Assembly (NCBI RefSeq): GCF_029227915.1
Contig: NC_079882.1
Coordinates: 17,064,501 to 17,128,500, forward strand
Origin: Hydractinia symbiolongicarpus
Lineage: Eukaryota; Cnidaria; Hydrozoa; Anthoathecata; Hydractiniidae
Reading direction: 5' to 3'
Length of the DNA stretch: 64,000 bases
Made by a program: the position numbers and the translations under genes. The notes beneath the pieces were generated by a model. That model did not search any database, was not told where the DNA came from, and was given only the letters and a program-made list of their open reading frames with translations. Positions 38,962-51,880 of this stretch are shown here, one piece after another. The stretch's first letter is position 1. Every line of letters starts with the position of its first letter.

Positions 38962-41875
38962 GCGCAGGCAGATGGAACCACGTGATTTACGTGTGAGGAC
39001 TTTATTAGACTGCAAAAGGCCATATTACAGCCTTTATAGGACTGTGCACGTAGTTAAGAGTGTTGTAAAGCAACGGCGCCAATGAAAACGACTTGGGACG
39101 TTGTAGCGCATTGAGACTGGAAGGACAAGTCTAATGGTAACCTGCGCAGGCAGGTGAAACCACGTGATTTAAGTATGAAGCCATTATTAGACTGCAAAAA
39201 GCCATATTACAGCCTTTATAGGACTGTGCACGTAGTTAAGAGTGTTGTAAAGCAACGGCGCCAATGAAAACGACTTGGGACGTTGTAGCGCATTGAGACT
39301 GGAAGGACTAGGCCAATGGTAACCTGCGCAGACAGGTGAAACCACGTGATTTACGTGTGAGGCCTTTATTAGACTGCAAAAGGCCATATTACAGCCTTTA
39401 TAGGACTGTGCAGGTAGTTAAGAGTGTTCTAAGGCCACGGCGCTAAGGAAAACCACTTGGAACGTTGTAGTGCACTGAGACTGGAAGGAATAGTCCAATG
39501 GTAACCTGCGCAGGCAGATGGAACCACGTGATTTACGTGTGAGGACTTTATTAGACTGCAAAAGGCCATATTACAGCCTTTATAGGACTGTGCACGTAGT
39601 TAAGAGTGTTGTAAAGCAACGGCGCCAATGAAAACGACTTGGGACGTTGTAGCACATTGAGACTGGAAGGACTAGGCCAATGGTGACCTGCGCAGACCTG
39701 TGAAACCACGTGATTAACGTGTGAGACCTTTATTAGACTGCAAAGGGCCATATTACAGCCTTTATAGGACTGTGCACGTAGTTAAGAGTGTCTTAAGGCA
39801 ACGGCGCTAATGAAAACGACTTGGGACGTTGTAGGGCATTGAGACTGTAAGGACTAGGCCAATGGTAACATACGCAGACAGGTGAAACCACGTGATTTAC
39901 GTGTGAGGCCTTTATTAGACTGCAAAAGGCCATATTACAGCCTTTATAGGACTGTGCAGGTAGTTAAGAGTGTTCTATGGCCACGGCGCTAAGGAAAACC
40001 ACTTGGAACGTTGTAGTGCACTCAGACTGGAAGGAATAGTCCAATGGTAACCTGCGCAGGCAGATGGAACCACGTGATTTACGTGTGAGGACTTTATTAG
40101 ACTGCAAAAGGCCATATTACAGCCTTTATAGGACCGTGCACGTAGTTAAGAGTGTTGTAAGGCAACAGCGCTAATGAAAACGACTTGGGAGGTTGTAGCG
40201 CATTGAGACTGGAACAACTAGTCCAATGGTAACCTGCACAGGCAGATGGAACCACGTGATTTACGTGTGAGGCCTATTTTAGACTGCAAAAGACCAAACT
40301 ACAGCCTTTATAGGACTGTGCACGTAGTTAAGAGTGTTGTAAGGCCACGGCGCTAAGGAAAACCACTTGGAACGTTGTAGTGCACTGAGACTGGAAGGAA
40401 TAGTCCAATGGTAACCTGCGCAGGCAGATGGAACCACGTGATTTACGTGTGAGGACTTTATTAGACTGCAAAAGGCCATATTACAGCCTTTATAGGACTG
40501 TGCACGTAGTTAAGAGTGTTGTAAAGCAACGGCGCCAATGAAAACGACTTGGGACGTTGTAGCGCATTGAGACTGGAAGGACAAGTCTAATGGTAACCTG
40601 CGCAGGCAGGTGAAACCACGTGATTTAAGTATGAAGCCATTATTAGACTGCAAAAAGCCATATTACAGCCTTTATAGGACTGTGCACGTAGTTAAGAGTG
40701 TTGTAAAGCAACGGCGCCAATGAAAACGACTTGGGACGTTGTAGCGCATTGAGACTGGAAGGACTAGGCCAATGGTAACCTGCGCAGACAGGTGAAACCA
40801 CGTGATTTACGTGTGAGGCCTTTATTAGACTGCAAAAGGCCATATTACAGCCTTTATAGGACTGTGCAGGTAGTTAAGAGTGTTCTAAGGCCACGGCGCT
40901 AAGGAAAACCACTTGGAACGTTGTAGTGCACTGAGACTGGAAGGAATAGTCCAATGGTAACCTGCGCAGGCAGATGGAACCACGTGATTTACGTGTGAGG
41001 ACTTTATTAGACTGCAAAAGGCCATATTACAGCCTTTATAGGACTGTGCACGTAGTTAAGAGTGTTGTAAAGCAACGGCGCCAATGAAAACGACTTGGGA
41101 CGTTGTAGCACATTGAGACTGGAAGGACTAGGCCAATGGTGACCTGCGCAGACCTGTGAAACCACGTGATTAACGTGTGAGACCTTTATTAGACTGCAAA
41201 GGGCCATATTACAGCCTTTATAGGACTGTGCACGTAGTTAAGAGTGTCTTAAGGCAACGGCGCTAATGAAAACGACTTGGGACGTTGTAGGGCATTGAGA
41301 CTGTAAGGACTAGGCCAATGGTAACATACGCAGACAGGTGAAACCACGTGATTTACGTGTGAGGCCTTTATTAGACTGCAAAAGGCCATATTACAGCCTT
41401 TATAGGACTGTGCAGGTAGTTAAGAGTGTTCTATGGCCACGGCGCTAAGGAAAACCACTTGGAACGTTGTAGTGCACTCAGACTGGAAGGAATAGTCCAA
41501 TGGTAACCTGCGCAGGCAGATGGAACCACGTGATTTACGTGTGAGGACTTTATTAGACTGCAAAAGGCCATATTACAGCCTTTATAGGACCGTGCACGTA
41601 GTTAAGAGTGTTGTAAGGCAACAGCGCTAATGAAAACGACTTGGGAGGTTGTAGCGCATTGAGACTGGAACAACTAGTCCAATGGTAACCTGCACAGGCA
41701 GATGGAACCACGTGATTTACGTGTGAGGCCTATTTTAGACTGCAAAAGACCAAACTACAGCCTTTATAGGACTGTGCACGTAGTTAAGAGTGTTGTAAGG
41801 CCACGGCGCTAAGGAAAACCACTTGGAACGTTGTAGTGCACTGAGACTGGAAGGAATAGTCCAATGGTAACCTGC
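38825..41875. repeat. 1,456-bp tandem duplication (8 monomers)
   Basis: Lag 1,456 bp across the interval. Shared private variants: GATTTAAGTATG (about 39,165 and 40,621), GTTCTATGGCC (about 39,972 and 41,428), GTGCACTCAGACTGG (about 40,016 and 41,472), GGCCTATTTTAGACTG (about 40,272 and 41,728) and GGTAACATACGCAG. The latter half belongs to a class-A variant family (TATGGCC, CACTCAG) confined to about 39.9-45.2 kb. Confidence 0.85.
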
Positions 41876-43234
41876 ACAGGCAGATGGAACCACGTGATTT
41901 ACGTGTGAGGACTTTATTAGACTGCAAAAGGCCATATTACAGCCTTTATAGGACTGTGCACGTAGTTAAGAGTGTTGTAAAGCAACGGCGCCAATGAAAA
42001 CGACTTGGGACGTTGTAGCGCATTGAGACTGGAAGGACTAGTCTAATGGTAACCTGCGCAGGCAGGTGAAAGCACGTGATTTACGTATGAAGCCATTATT
42101 AGACTGCAAAAGGCCATATTACAGCCTTTATAGGACTGTGCACGTAGTTCAGAGTTCTGTAAAGCAACAGCGCTAATGAAAACGACTTGTGAGGTTGTAG
42201 CGCATTGAGACCTGAACGACTAGTCCAATGGTAACCTGCACAGGCAGATGGAACCACGTGATTTAAGTGTGAGGCCTCTATTAGACTGCAAAAGGCCATA
42301 TTACAGCCTTTATAGGACTGTGCAGGTAGTTAAGAGTGTTCTATGGCCACGGCGCTAAGGAAAACCACTTGGAACGTTGTAGTGCACTCAGACTGGAAGG
42401 AATAGTCCAATGGTAACCTGCGCAGGCAGATGGAACCACGTGATTTACGTGTGAGGACTTTATTAGACTGCAAAAGGCCATATTACAGCCTTTATAGGAC
42501 CGTGCACGTAGTTAAGAGTGTTGTAAGGCAACAGAGCTAATGAAATCGACTTGGGAGGTTGTAGCGCATTGAGACTGGAACAACTAGTCCAATGGTAACC
42601 TGCACAGGCAGATGGAACCACGTGATTTACGTGTGAGGCCTATTTTAGACTGCAAAAGACCAAACTACAGCCTTTATAGGACTGTGCACGTAGTTAAGAG
42701 TGTTGTAAGGCCACGGCGCTAAGGAAAACCACTTGGAACGTTGTAGTGCACTGAGACTGGAAGGAATAGTCCAATGGTAACCTGCACAGGCAGATGGAAC
42801 CACGTGATTTACGTGTGAGGACTTTATTAGACTGCAAAAGGCCATATTACAGCCTTTATAGGACTGTGCACGTAGTTAAGAGTGTTGTAAAGCAACGGCG
42901 CCAATGAAAACGACTTGGGACGTTGTAGCGCATTGAGACTGGAAGGACTAGTCTAATGGTAACCTGCGCAGGCAGGTGAAAGCACGTGATTTACGTATGA
43001 AGCCATTATTAGACTGCAAAAGGCCATATTACAGCCTTTATAGGACTGTGCACGTAGTTCAGAGTTCTGTAAAGCAACAGCGCTAATGAAAACGACTTGT
43101 GAGGTTGTAGCGCATTGAGACCTGAACGACTAGTCCAATGGTAACCTGCACAGGCAGATGGAACCACGTGATTTAAGTGTGAGGCCTCTATTAGACTGCA
43201 AAAGGCCATATTACAGCCTTTATAGGACTGTGCA
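41369..43234. repeat. 910-bp tandem duplication (5 monomers)
   Basis: 41,369-42,324 matches 42,279-43,234 at lag 910 bp. Shared markers are TATGGCC, CACTCAGAC, GGCCTATTTTAG, GAAAGCACGTG, TTGTGAGGTTG and GAGACCTGAACG. Differences include CAACAGAGCTAATGAAATCG at about 42,528 against CAACAGCGCTAATGAAAACG at about 41,618. Confidence 0.83.
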
Positions 43235-45294
43235 CGTAGTTAAGAGTGTTGTAAGGAAACAGCGCTAATAAAAACGACTTGGGACGTTGTAGGGCATTGA
43301 GACTGTAAGGACTAGGCCAATGGTAACATACGCAGACAGGTGAAACCACGTGATTTACGTGTGAGGCCTTTATTAGACTGCAAAAGGCCATATTACAGCC
43401 TTTATAGGACTGTGCAGGTAGTTAAGAGTGTTCTATGGCCACGGCGCTAAGGAAAACCACTTGGAACGTTGTAGTGCACTCAGACTGGAAGGAATAGTCC
43501 AATGGTAACCTGCGCAGGCAGATGGAACGACGTGATTTACGTGTGAGGACTTTATTAGACTGCAAAAGGCCATATTACAGCCTTTAAAGGACCGTGCACG
43601 TAGTTAAGAGTGTTGTAAAGCAACGGCGCCATTGAAAACGACTTGGGACGTTGTAGCACATTGAGACTGGAAGGACTAGGCCAATGGTGACCTGCGCAGA
43701 CCTGTGAAACCACGTGATTAACGTGTGAGACCTTTATTAGACTGCAAAGGGCCATATTACAGCCTTTATAGGACTGTGCACGTAGTTAAGAGTGTCTTAA
43801 GGCAACGGCGCTAATGAAAACGACTTGGGACGTTGTAGGGCATTGAGACTGTAAGGACTAGGCCAATGGTAACATACGCAGACAGGTGAAACCACGTGAT
43901 TTACGTGTGAGGCCTTTATTAGACTGCAAAAGGCCATATTACAGCCTTTATAGGACTGTGCAGGTAGTTAAGAGTGTTCTATGGCCACGGCGCTAAGGAA
44001 AACCACTTGGAACGTTGTAGTGCACTCAGACTGGAAGGAATAGTCCAATGGTAACCTGCGCAGGCAGATGGAACCACGTGATTTACGTGTGAGGACTTTA
44101 TTAGACTGCAAAAGGCCATATTACAGCCTTTATAGGACCGTGCACGTAGTTAAGAGTGTTGTAAGGCAACAGCGCTAATGAAAACGACTTGGGAGGTTGT
44201 AGCGCATTGAGACTGGAACAACTAGTCCAATGGTAACCTGCACAGGCAGATGGAACCACGTGATTTACGTGTGAGGCCTTTTTTAGACTGCAAAAGACCA
44301 AACTACAGCCTTTATAGGACTGTGCACGTAGTTAAGAGTGTTGTAAGGCCACGGCGCTAAGGAAAACCACTTGGAACGTTGTAGTGCACTGAGACTGGAA
44401 GGAATAGTCCAATGGTAACCTGCACAGGCAGATGGAACCACGTGATTTACGTGTGAGGACTTTATTAGACTGCAAAAGGCCATATTACAGCCTTTATAGG
44501 ACTGTGCACGTAGTTAAGAGTGTTGTAAAGCAACGGCGCCAATGAAAACGACTTGGGACGTTGTAGCGCATTGAGACTGGAAGGACTAGTCTAATGGTAA
44601 CCTGCGCAGGCAGGTGAAAGCACGTGATTTACGTATGAAGCCATTATTAGACTGCAAAAGGCCATATTACAGCCTTTATAGGACTGTGCACGTAGTTCAG
44701 AGTTCTGTAAAGCAACAGCGCTAATGAAAACGACTTGTGAGGTTGTAGCGCATTGAGACCTGAACGACTAGTCCAATGGTAACCTGCACAGGCAGATGGA
44801 ACCACGTGATTTAAGTGTGAGGCCTCTATTAGACTGGAAAAGGCCATATTACAGCCTTTATAGGACTGTGCACGTAGTTAAGAGTGTTGTAAGGAAACAG
44901 CGCTAATAAAAACGACTTGGGACGTTGTAGGGCATTGAGACTGTAAGGACTAGGCCAATGGTAACATACGCAGACAGGTGAAACCACGTGATTTACGTGT
45001 GAGGCCTTTATTAGACTGCAAAAGGCCATATTACAGCCTTTATAGGACTGTGCAGGTAGTTAAGAGTGTTCTATGGCCACGGCGCTAAGGAAAACCACTT
45101 GGAACGTTGTAGTGCACTCAGACTGGAAGGAATAGTCCAATGGTAACCTGCGCAGGCAGATGGAACGACGTGATTTACGTGTGAGGACTTTATTAGACTG
45201 CAAAAGGCCATATTACAGCCTTTATAGGACCGTGCACGTAGTTAAGAGTGTTGTAAAGCAACGGCGCCATTGAAAACGACTTGGGACGTTGTAG
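42279..45294. repeat. 1,638-bp tandem duplication (9 monomers)
   Basis: 42,279-43,656 matches 43,917-45,294 at lag 1,638 bp. Private shared features are GATGGAACGACGTG (about 43,521 and 45,159), CTAATAAAAACG (about 43,265 and 44,903), GTAGGGCATTG and GGTAACATACG. Its F, G and AACATACG monomers resemble those near 16.6-17.0 and 20.6-21.0 kb, so it shares ancestry with the 4,004-bp blocks. Confidence 0.83.
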
Positions 45295-47889
45295 CGCATT
45301 GAGACTGGAAGGACTAGTCTAATGGTAACCTGCGCAGGCAGGTGAAACCACGTGATTTACGTATGAAGCCATTATTAGACTGCAAAAGGCCATATTACAG
45401 CCTTTATAGGACTGTGCACGTAGTTAAGAGTGTTCTAACGCCACAGAGCTAAGGAAAACCACTTGGAACGTTGTAGTGCATTGAGACTGAAAGGAATAGT
45501 CTAATGGTAACCTGCGCAGGCAGATGAAACCACGTGATTTACGTATGAAGCCATTATTAGACTGCGAAAGGCCATATTACAGCCTTTATAGGACTGTGCA
45601 CGTAGTTAAGAGTGTTCTAAGGCAACTTCGCCAATGAAAACGACTTGGGACGTTGTAGCGCATTGAGACTGTAAGGACTACGCCAATGGAAACCTGAACA
45701 GGCAAATGGAACCACGTGATTTACGTGTGAGGCCTTTATTAGACTGCAAAAGGCCATATCACAGCCTTTATAGGACTGTGCAAGTAGTTAAGAGTGTTCT
45801 AAGGCCACGGCGCTAATGAAAACGACTTGAGACGTTGTAGCACATTGAGACTGGAAGGATTAGGCCAATGGTAACCTGAGCAGGCATGTGAAACCACGTG
45901 ATTTACGTGGGAAGCCTTTATTAGACTGCAAAAGGCCATATTACAGCCTTTATAGGACTGTGCAGGTAGTTAAGAGTGTTCTAAGGCCACGGCGCTAAGG
46001 AAAACCACTTGGAACGTTGTAGTGCACTGAGACTGGAAGGAATAGTCCAATGGTAACCTGCGCAGGCAGATGGAACCACGTGATTTACGTGTGAGGACTT
46101 TATTAGACTGCAAAAGGCCATATTACAGCCTTTATAGGACTGTGCTCGTAGTTAAGAGTGTTGTAAAGCAACGGCGCCAATGAAAACGACTTGGGACATT
46201 GTAGCGCATTGAGACTGGAAGGACTAGGCCAATGGTGACCTGCGCAGACCTGTGAAACCACGTGATTAACGTGTGAGACCTTTATTAGACTGCAAAGGGC
46301 CATATTACAGCCTTTATAGGACTGTGCACGTAGTTAAGAGTGTCTTAAGGCAACGGCGCTAATGAAAACGACTTGGGAGGTTGTAGCGCATTGAGACTGG
46401 AACGACTAGTCCAATGGTAACCTGCACAGGCAGATGGAACCACGTGATTTACGTGTGAGGCCTCTATTAGACTGCAAAAGGCCAAATTACAGCCTTTATA
46501 GGACTGTGCAGGTAGTTAAGAGGGTTGTAAGGCAACAGCGCTAATGAAAACGACTTGGGACGTTGTAGCGCATTGAGACTGGAACGACTAGTCCAATGGT
46601 AACCTGCACAGGCAGATGGAACCACATGATTTACGTGTGAGGCCTTTATTAGACTGCAAAAGACCAAATTACAGCCTTTATAGGACTGTGCACGTAGTTA
46701 AGAGTGTTGTAAAGCAACGGCGCCAATGAAAACGACTTGGGACGTTGTAGCGCATTGAGACTGTAAGGACTACGCCAATGGAAACCTGAACAGGCAAATG
46801 GAACCACGTGATTTACGTGTGAGGCCTTTATTAGACTGCAAAAGGCCATATTACAGCCTTTATAGGACTGTGCAAGTAGTTAAGAGTGTTCTAAGACCAC
46901 GGCGCTAATGAAAACGACTTGAGACGTTGTAGCACATTGAGACTGGAAGGATTAGGCCAATGGTAACCTGAGCAGGCATGTGAAACCACGTGATTTACGT
47001 GGGAAGCCTTTATTAGACTGCAAAAGGCCATATTACAGCCTTTATAGGACTGTGCAGGTAGTTAAGAGTGTTCTAAGGCCACGGCGCTAAGGAAAACCAC
47101 TTGGAACGTTGTAGTGCACTGAGACTGGAAGGAATAGTCCAATGGTAACCTGCACAGGCAGATGGAACCACGTGATTTACGTGTGAAGCCTTTATTAGAC
47201 TGCAAAAGGCCATATTACAGCCTTTATAGGACTGTGCGCGCAATTAAGAGTGTTCTAAGGCAATTTCGCCAATGAAAACGACTTGGGACGTTGTAGCGCA
47301 TTGAAACTGTAAGGAATAGTCTAATGGTAACCTGCGCAGGCAGGTGAAACCACGTGATATACGTATGAAGCCATTATTAGACTGCAAAAGGCCATATTAC
47401 AGCCTTTATGGGACTGTGCACGTAGTTAAGAGTGTTGTAAGGCAACGGCGCTAATGAAAACGACTTGGGACTTTGTAGCGCATTAAGACTGGAAGGACTA
47501 GGCCAATGGTAACCTGCGCAGACCGGTGAAACCACGTGATTTACGTGTGAGGGTTTTATTAGACTGCAAAAGGCCATATTACAGCCTTTATAGGACTGTG
47601 CACGTATTTAAGAGTGTTGTAAGGCAACAGCGATAATGAAAACAACTTGAGTCGTTGTAGCGCATTTAGACTGGAAGGAATAGTCCAATGGTAACCTGCG
47701 CAGACCGGTGAAACCATGTGATTTACGTGTGAGGCCTTTATTAGACTGCAAAAGGCCATATTACAGCCTTTATAGGACTGTGCACGTAGTTAAGAGTGTT
47801 GTAAAGCAACAGCGCTAATGAAAACGACTTGGGACGTTGTAGCGCATTGAGACTGGAAGGACTAGGCCAATGGTGACCTGCGCAGACCG
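45295..47889. repeat. Return of left-edge monomer classes; 1,092-bp internal lag
   Basis: Class I monomers (GGCAACTTCG; GGAAACCTGAACAGG) at about 45.6 kb match those at 21.6 and 22.3 kb. CCACAGAGC (about 45,442) matches 21,419. GTGCGCGCAATTAAG at about 47,236 and AGCGATAATG at about 47,631 match the 2-6 kb region. Part of the tract repeats at lag 1,092 bp: CTACGCCAATGGAAACC at about 45,679 and 46,771, and GAGCAGGCATGTG near 45,878 and 46,970. Confidence 0.75.
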
Positions 47890-50800
47890 GTGAAACCACG
47901 TGATTAACGTGTGAGACATTTATTAGACTGCAGAGGGCCATATTACAGCCTTAATAGGACTGTGCACGTAGTTAAGAGTGTTGTAAAGCAACGGCGCCAA
48001 TGAAAACGACTTGGGACGTTGTAGGGCATTGAGACTGGAAGGACTAGGCCAATGGTAACCTGCGCAGACAGGTGAAACCACGTGATTTACGTGTGAGGCC
48101 TTTATTAGACTGCAAAAGGCCACATTACAGCCTTTATAGGACTGTGCACGTAGTTCAGAGTTCTGTAAAGCAACAGCGCTAATGAAAACGACTTGGGAGG
48201 TTGTAGCGCATTGAGACTGGAACGACTAGTTCAATGGTAACCTGCACAGGCAGATGGAACCACGTGATTTACGTGTGAGGCCTCTATTAGACTGCAAAAG
48301 GCCAAATTACAGCCTTTATAGGACTGTGCACGTAGTTAAGAGTGTTGTAAGGCAACAGCGCTAATGAAAACGACTTGGGACGTTGTAGCGCATTGAGACT
48401 GTAAGGACTAGGCCAATGGTAACCTACGCAGACAGGTGAAACCACGTGATTTACGTGTGAGGCCTTTATTAGACTGCAAAAGGCCATATTACAGCCTTTA
48501 TAGGACTGTGCAGATAGTTAAGAGTGTTCTAAGGCCACGGCGCTAAGGAAAACCACTTGGAACGTTGTAGTGCACTGAGACTGGAAGGAATAGTCCAATG
48601 ATAACCTGCGCAGGCAGATGGAACCACGTGATTTACGTGTGAGGACTTTATTAGACTGCAAAAGGCCATATTACAGCCTTTATAGGACTGTGCACGTAGT
48701 TAAGAGTGTTGTAAAGCAACGGCGCTAAGGAAAACCACTTGGAACGTTGTAGTGCACTGAGACTGGAAGGAATAGTCCAATGGTAACCTGCGCAGGCAGA
48801 TGGAACCACGTGATTTACGTGTGAGGACTTTATTAGACTGCAAAAGGCCATATTACAGCCTTTATAGGACTGTGCACGTAGTTAAGAGTGTTGTAAAGCA
48901 ACGGCGCCAATGAAAACGACTTGGGACGTTGTAGCGCATTGAGACTGGAAGGACTAGTCTAATGGTAACCTGCGCAGGCAGGTGAAACCACGTGATTTAC
49001 GTATGAAGCCATTATTAGACTGCAAAAAGCCATATTACAGCCTTTATAGGACTGTGCACGTAGTTAAGAGTGTTGTAAGGCAACGGCGCTAATGAAAACG
49101 ACTTGAAACGTTGTAGCACATTGAGACTGGAAGGACTAGGTCAATGGTGACCTGCGCAGACCTGTGAAACCACGTGATTAACGTGTGAGACCTTTATTAG
49201 ACTGCAGAGGGCCATATTACAGCCTTTATAGGACTGTGCACGTAGTTAAGAGTGTCTTAAGGCAACGGCGCTAATGAAAACGACTTGAGACGTTGTAGCA
49301 CATTGAGACTGGAAGGATTAGGCCAATGGTAACCTGCGCAGGCATGTGAAACCACGTGATTTACGTGGGAAGCCTTTATTAGACTGCAAAAGGCCATATT
49401 ACAGCCTTTATAGGACTGTGCAGGTAGTTAAGAGTGTTCTAAGGCCACGGCGCTAAGGAAAACCACTTGGAACGTTGTAGTGCACTGAGACTGGAAGGAA
49501 TAGTCCAATGCTAACCTGCGCAAGCAGATGGAACCACGTGATTTACGTGTGAGGACTTTATTAGACTGCAAAAAGCCATATTACAGCCTTTATAGGACTG
49601 TGCACATAGTTAAGAGTGTTGTAAAGCAACGGCGCCAATGAAAACGACTTGGGACGTTGTAGCGCATTGAGACTGGAAGGACTAGGCCAGTGGTTACCTG
49701 CGCAGACCTGTGAAACCACGTGATTAACGTGTGAGACATTTATTAGACTGCAGAGGGCCATATTACAGCCTTAATAGGACTGTGCACGTAGTTAAGAGTG
49801 TTGTAAAGCAACGGCGCCAATGAAAACGACTTGGGACGTTGTAGCGCATTGAGACTGGAAGGACTAGGCCAATGGTAACCTGCGCAGACAGGTGAAACCA
49901 CGTGATTTACGTGTGAGGCTTTTATTAGACTGCAAAAGGCCATATTACAGCCTTTATAGGACTGTGCACGTAGTTCAGAGTTCTGTAAAGCAACAGCGCT
50001 AATGAAAACGACTTGGGAGGTTGTAGCGCATTGAGACTGGAACGACTAGTTCAATGGTAACCTGCACAGGCAGATGGAACCACGTGATTTACGTGTGAGG
50101 CCTCTATTAGACTGCAAAAGGCCAAATTACAGCCTTTATAGGACTGTGCACGTAGTTAAGAGTGTTGTAAGGCAACAGCGCTAATGAAAACGACTTGGGA
50201 CGTTGTAGCGCATTGAGACTGTAAGGACTAGGCCAATGGTAACCTACGCAGACAGGTGAAACCACGTGATTTACGTGTGAGGCCTTTATTAGACTGCAAA
50301 AGGCCATATTACAGCCTTTATAGGACTGTGCAGATAGTTAAGAGTGTTCTAAGGCCACGGCGCTAAGGAAAACCACTTGGAACGTTGTAGTGCACTGAGA
50401 CTGGAAGGAATAGTCCAATGATAACCTGCGCAGGCAGATGGAACCACGTGATTTACGTGTGAGGACTTTATTAGACTGCAAAATGCCATATTACAGCCTT
50501 TATAGGACTGTGCACGTAGTTAAGAGTGTTGTAAAGCAACGGCGCTAAGGAAAACCACTTGGAACGTTGTAGTGCACTGAGACTGGAAGGAATAGTCCAA
50601 TGGTAACCTGCGCAGGCAGATGGAACCACGTGATTTACGTGTGAGGACTTTATTAGACTGCAAAAGGCCATATTACAGCCTTTATAGGACTGTGCACGTA
50701 GTTAAGAGTGTTGTAAAGCAACGGCGCCAATGAAAACGACTTGGGACGTTGTAGCGCATTGAGACTGGAAGGACTAGTCTAATGGTAACCTGCGCAGGCA

Positions 50801-51737
50801 GGTGAAACCACGTGATTTACGTATGAAGCCATTATTAGACTGCAAAAAGCCATATTACAGCCTTTATAGGATTGTGCACGTAGTTAAGAGTGTTGTAAAG
50901 CAACGGCGCCAATGAAAACGACTTGGGACGTTGTAGCGCATTGAGACTGGAAGGACTAGGCCAATGGTAACCTGCGCAGGCATGTGAAACCACGTGATTT
51001 ACGTGGGAAGCCTTTATTAGACTGCAAAAGGCCAAATTACAGCCTTTATAGGACTGTGCACGTAGTTAAGAGTGTTGTAAGGCAACGGCGCTAATGAAAA
51101 CGACTTGAAACGTTGTAGCACATTGAGACTGGAAGGACTAGGTCAATGGTGACCTGCGCAGACCTGTGAAACCACGTGATTAACGTGTGAGACCTTTATT
51201 AGACTGCAGAGGGCCATATTACAGCCTTTATAGGACTGTGCACGTAGTTAAGAGTGTCTTAAGGCAACGGCGCTAATGAAAACGACTTGAGACGTGGTAG
51301 CACATTGAGACTGGAAGGATTAGGCCAATGGTAACCTGCGCAGGCATGTGAAACCACGTGATTTACGTGGGAAGCCTTTATTAGACTGCAAAAGGCCATA
51401 TTACAGCCTTTATAGGACTGTGCAGGTAGTTAAGAGTGTTCTAAGGCCACGGCGCTAAGGAAAACCACTTGGAACGTTGTAGTGCACTGAGACTGGAAGG
51501 AATAGTCCAATGGTAACCTGTGCAGGCAGATGGAACCACGTGATTTACGTGTGAGGACTTTATTAGACTGCAAAAAGCCATATTACAGCCTTTATAGGAC
51601 TGTGCACATAGTTAAGAGTGTTGTAAAGCAACGGCGCCAATGAAAACGACTTGGGACGTTGTAGCGCATTGAGACTGGAAGGACTAGGCCAGTGGTGACC
51701 TGCGCAGACCTGTGAAACCACGTGATTAACGTGTGAG
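47890..51737. repeat. 1,820/2,002-bp tandem duplication (10 then 11 monomers)
   Basis: 47,890-49,068 matches 49,710-50,888 at lag 1,820 bp. 49,069-49,735 then matches 51,071-51,737 at lag 2,002 bp, because the second copy holds one additional monomer (about 50,889-51,070). Shared markers are CCAATGATAACC (about 48,597 and 50,417), GCAGATAGTTAAG and the hybrid B/A monomer GGCGCTAAGG following AAAGCAAC (about 48,715 and 50,535). Confidence 0.85.
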
Positions 51738-51874
51738 ACCTTTATTAGACTGCAAAGGGCCATATTACAGCCTTTATAGGACTGTGCACGTAGTTAAGAG
51801 TGTCTTAAGGCAACGGCGCTAATGAAAACGACTTGAGACGTTGTAGCACATTGAGACTGGAAGGATTAGGCCAA

Positions 51875-51880
51875 TTGTAA
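51875..51880. other. TTGTAA microhomology junction starting the 28.6-kb copy (254-bp monomer)
   Basis: The sequence reads GGCCAATTGTAAAGCAACAG. The left part, GGCCAATTGTAA, normally continues CCTGCGCAGG about 20 bp before the next CACGTG. The right part, TTGTAAAGCAACAG, normally lies 72 bp further upstream in the monomer. The two share exactly TTGTAA. Flanking CACGTG boxes are at 51,719 and 51,973, a 254-bp interval (182 + 72). From here on the sequence follows 23,230 onward. This is an out-of-register join, unlike the in-register exchanges elsewhere. Confidence 0.93.

Larger units (their letters stand above)
34300..39820. repeat. Higher-order repeat: 12-monomer (2,184 bp) and 14-monomer (2,548 bp) units
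   Basis: About 34,300-36,413 matches about 36,484-38,597 at lag 2,184 bp. About 36,414-37,275 matches about 38,962-39,823 at lag 2,548 bp, because one additional 364-bp G-H dimer is present in the second unit. Shared markers include GGCCTTTTTTAGACTG (about 35,905 and 38,089). Class order per unit is roughly B, C, A, D, E, E, C-like, F, then G-H dimers. Confidence 0.85.
23230..51874. repeat. 28.6-kb segmental tandem duplication, copy 1
   Basis: Everything from the TTGTAA at 23,230 is repeated from 51,875 onward. The lag starts at 28,645 bp and steps to 28,463, 27,917, 27,918 and 26,462 as small units differ between copies (one F monomer, one 546-bp trimer, a 1-bp deletion and a 1,456-bp block). 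If the two copies are adjacent, copy 1 is about 157 monomers long. Private shared variants prove common descent: GTGTGCGTAG (27,943 and 55,860), GGTAGCCTG (about 28,217 and 56,134), CACGCGATT (about 28,426 and 56,343), AAAACAACTTG (about 29,442 and 57,359) and GACTACAAAAGG (about 29,546 and 57,463). Confidence 0.85.
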
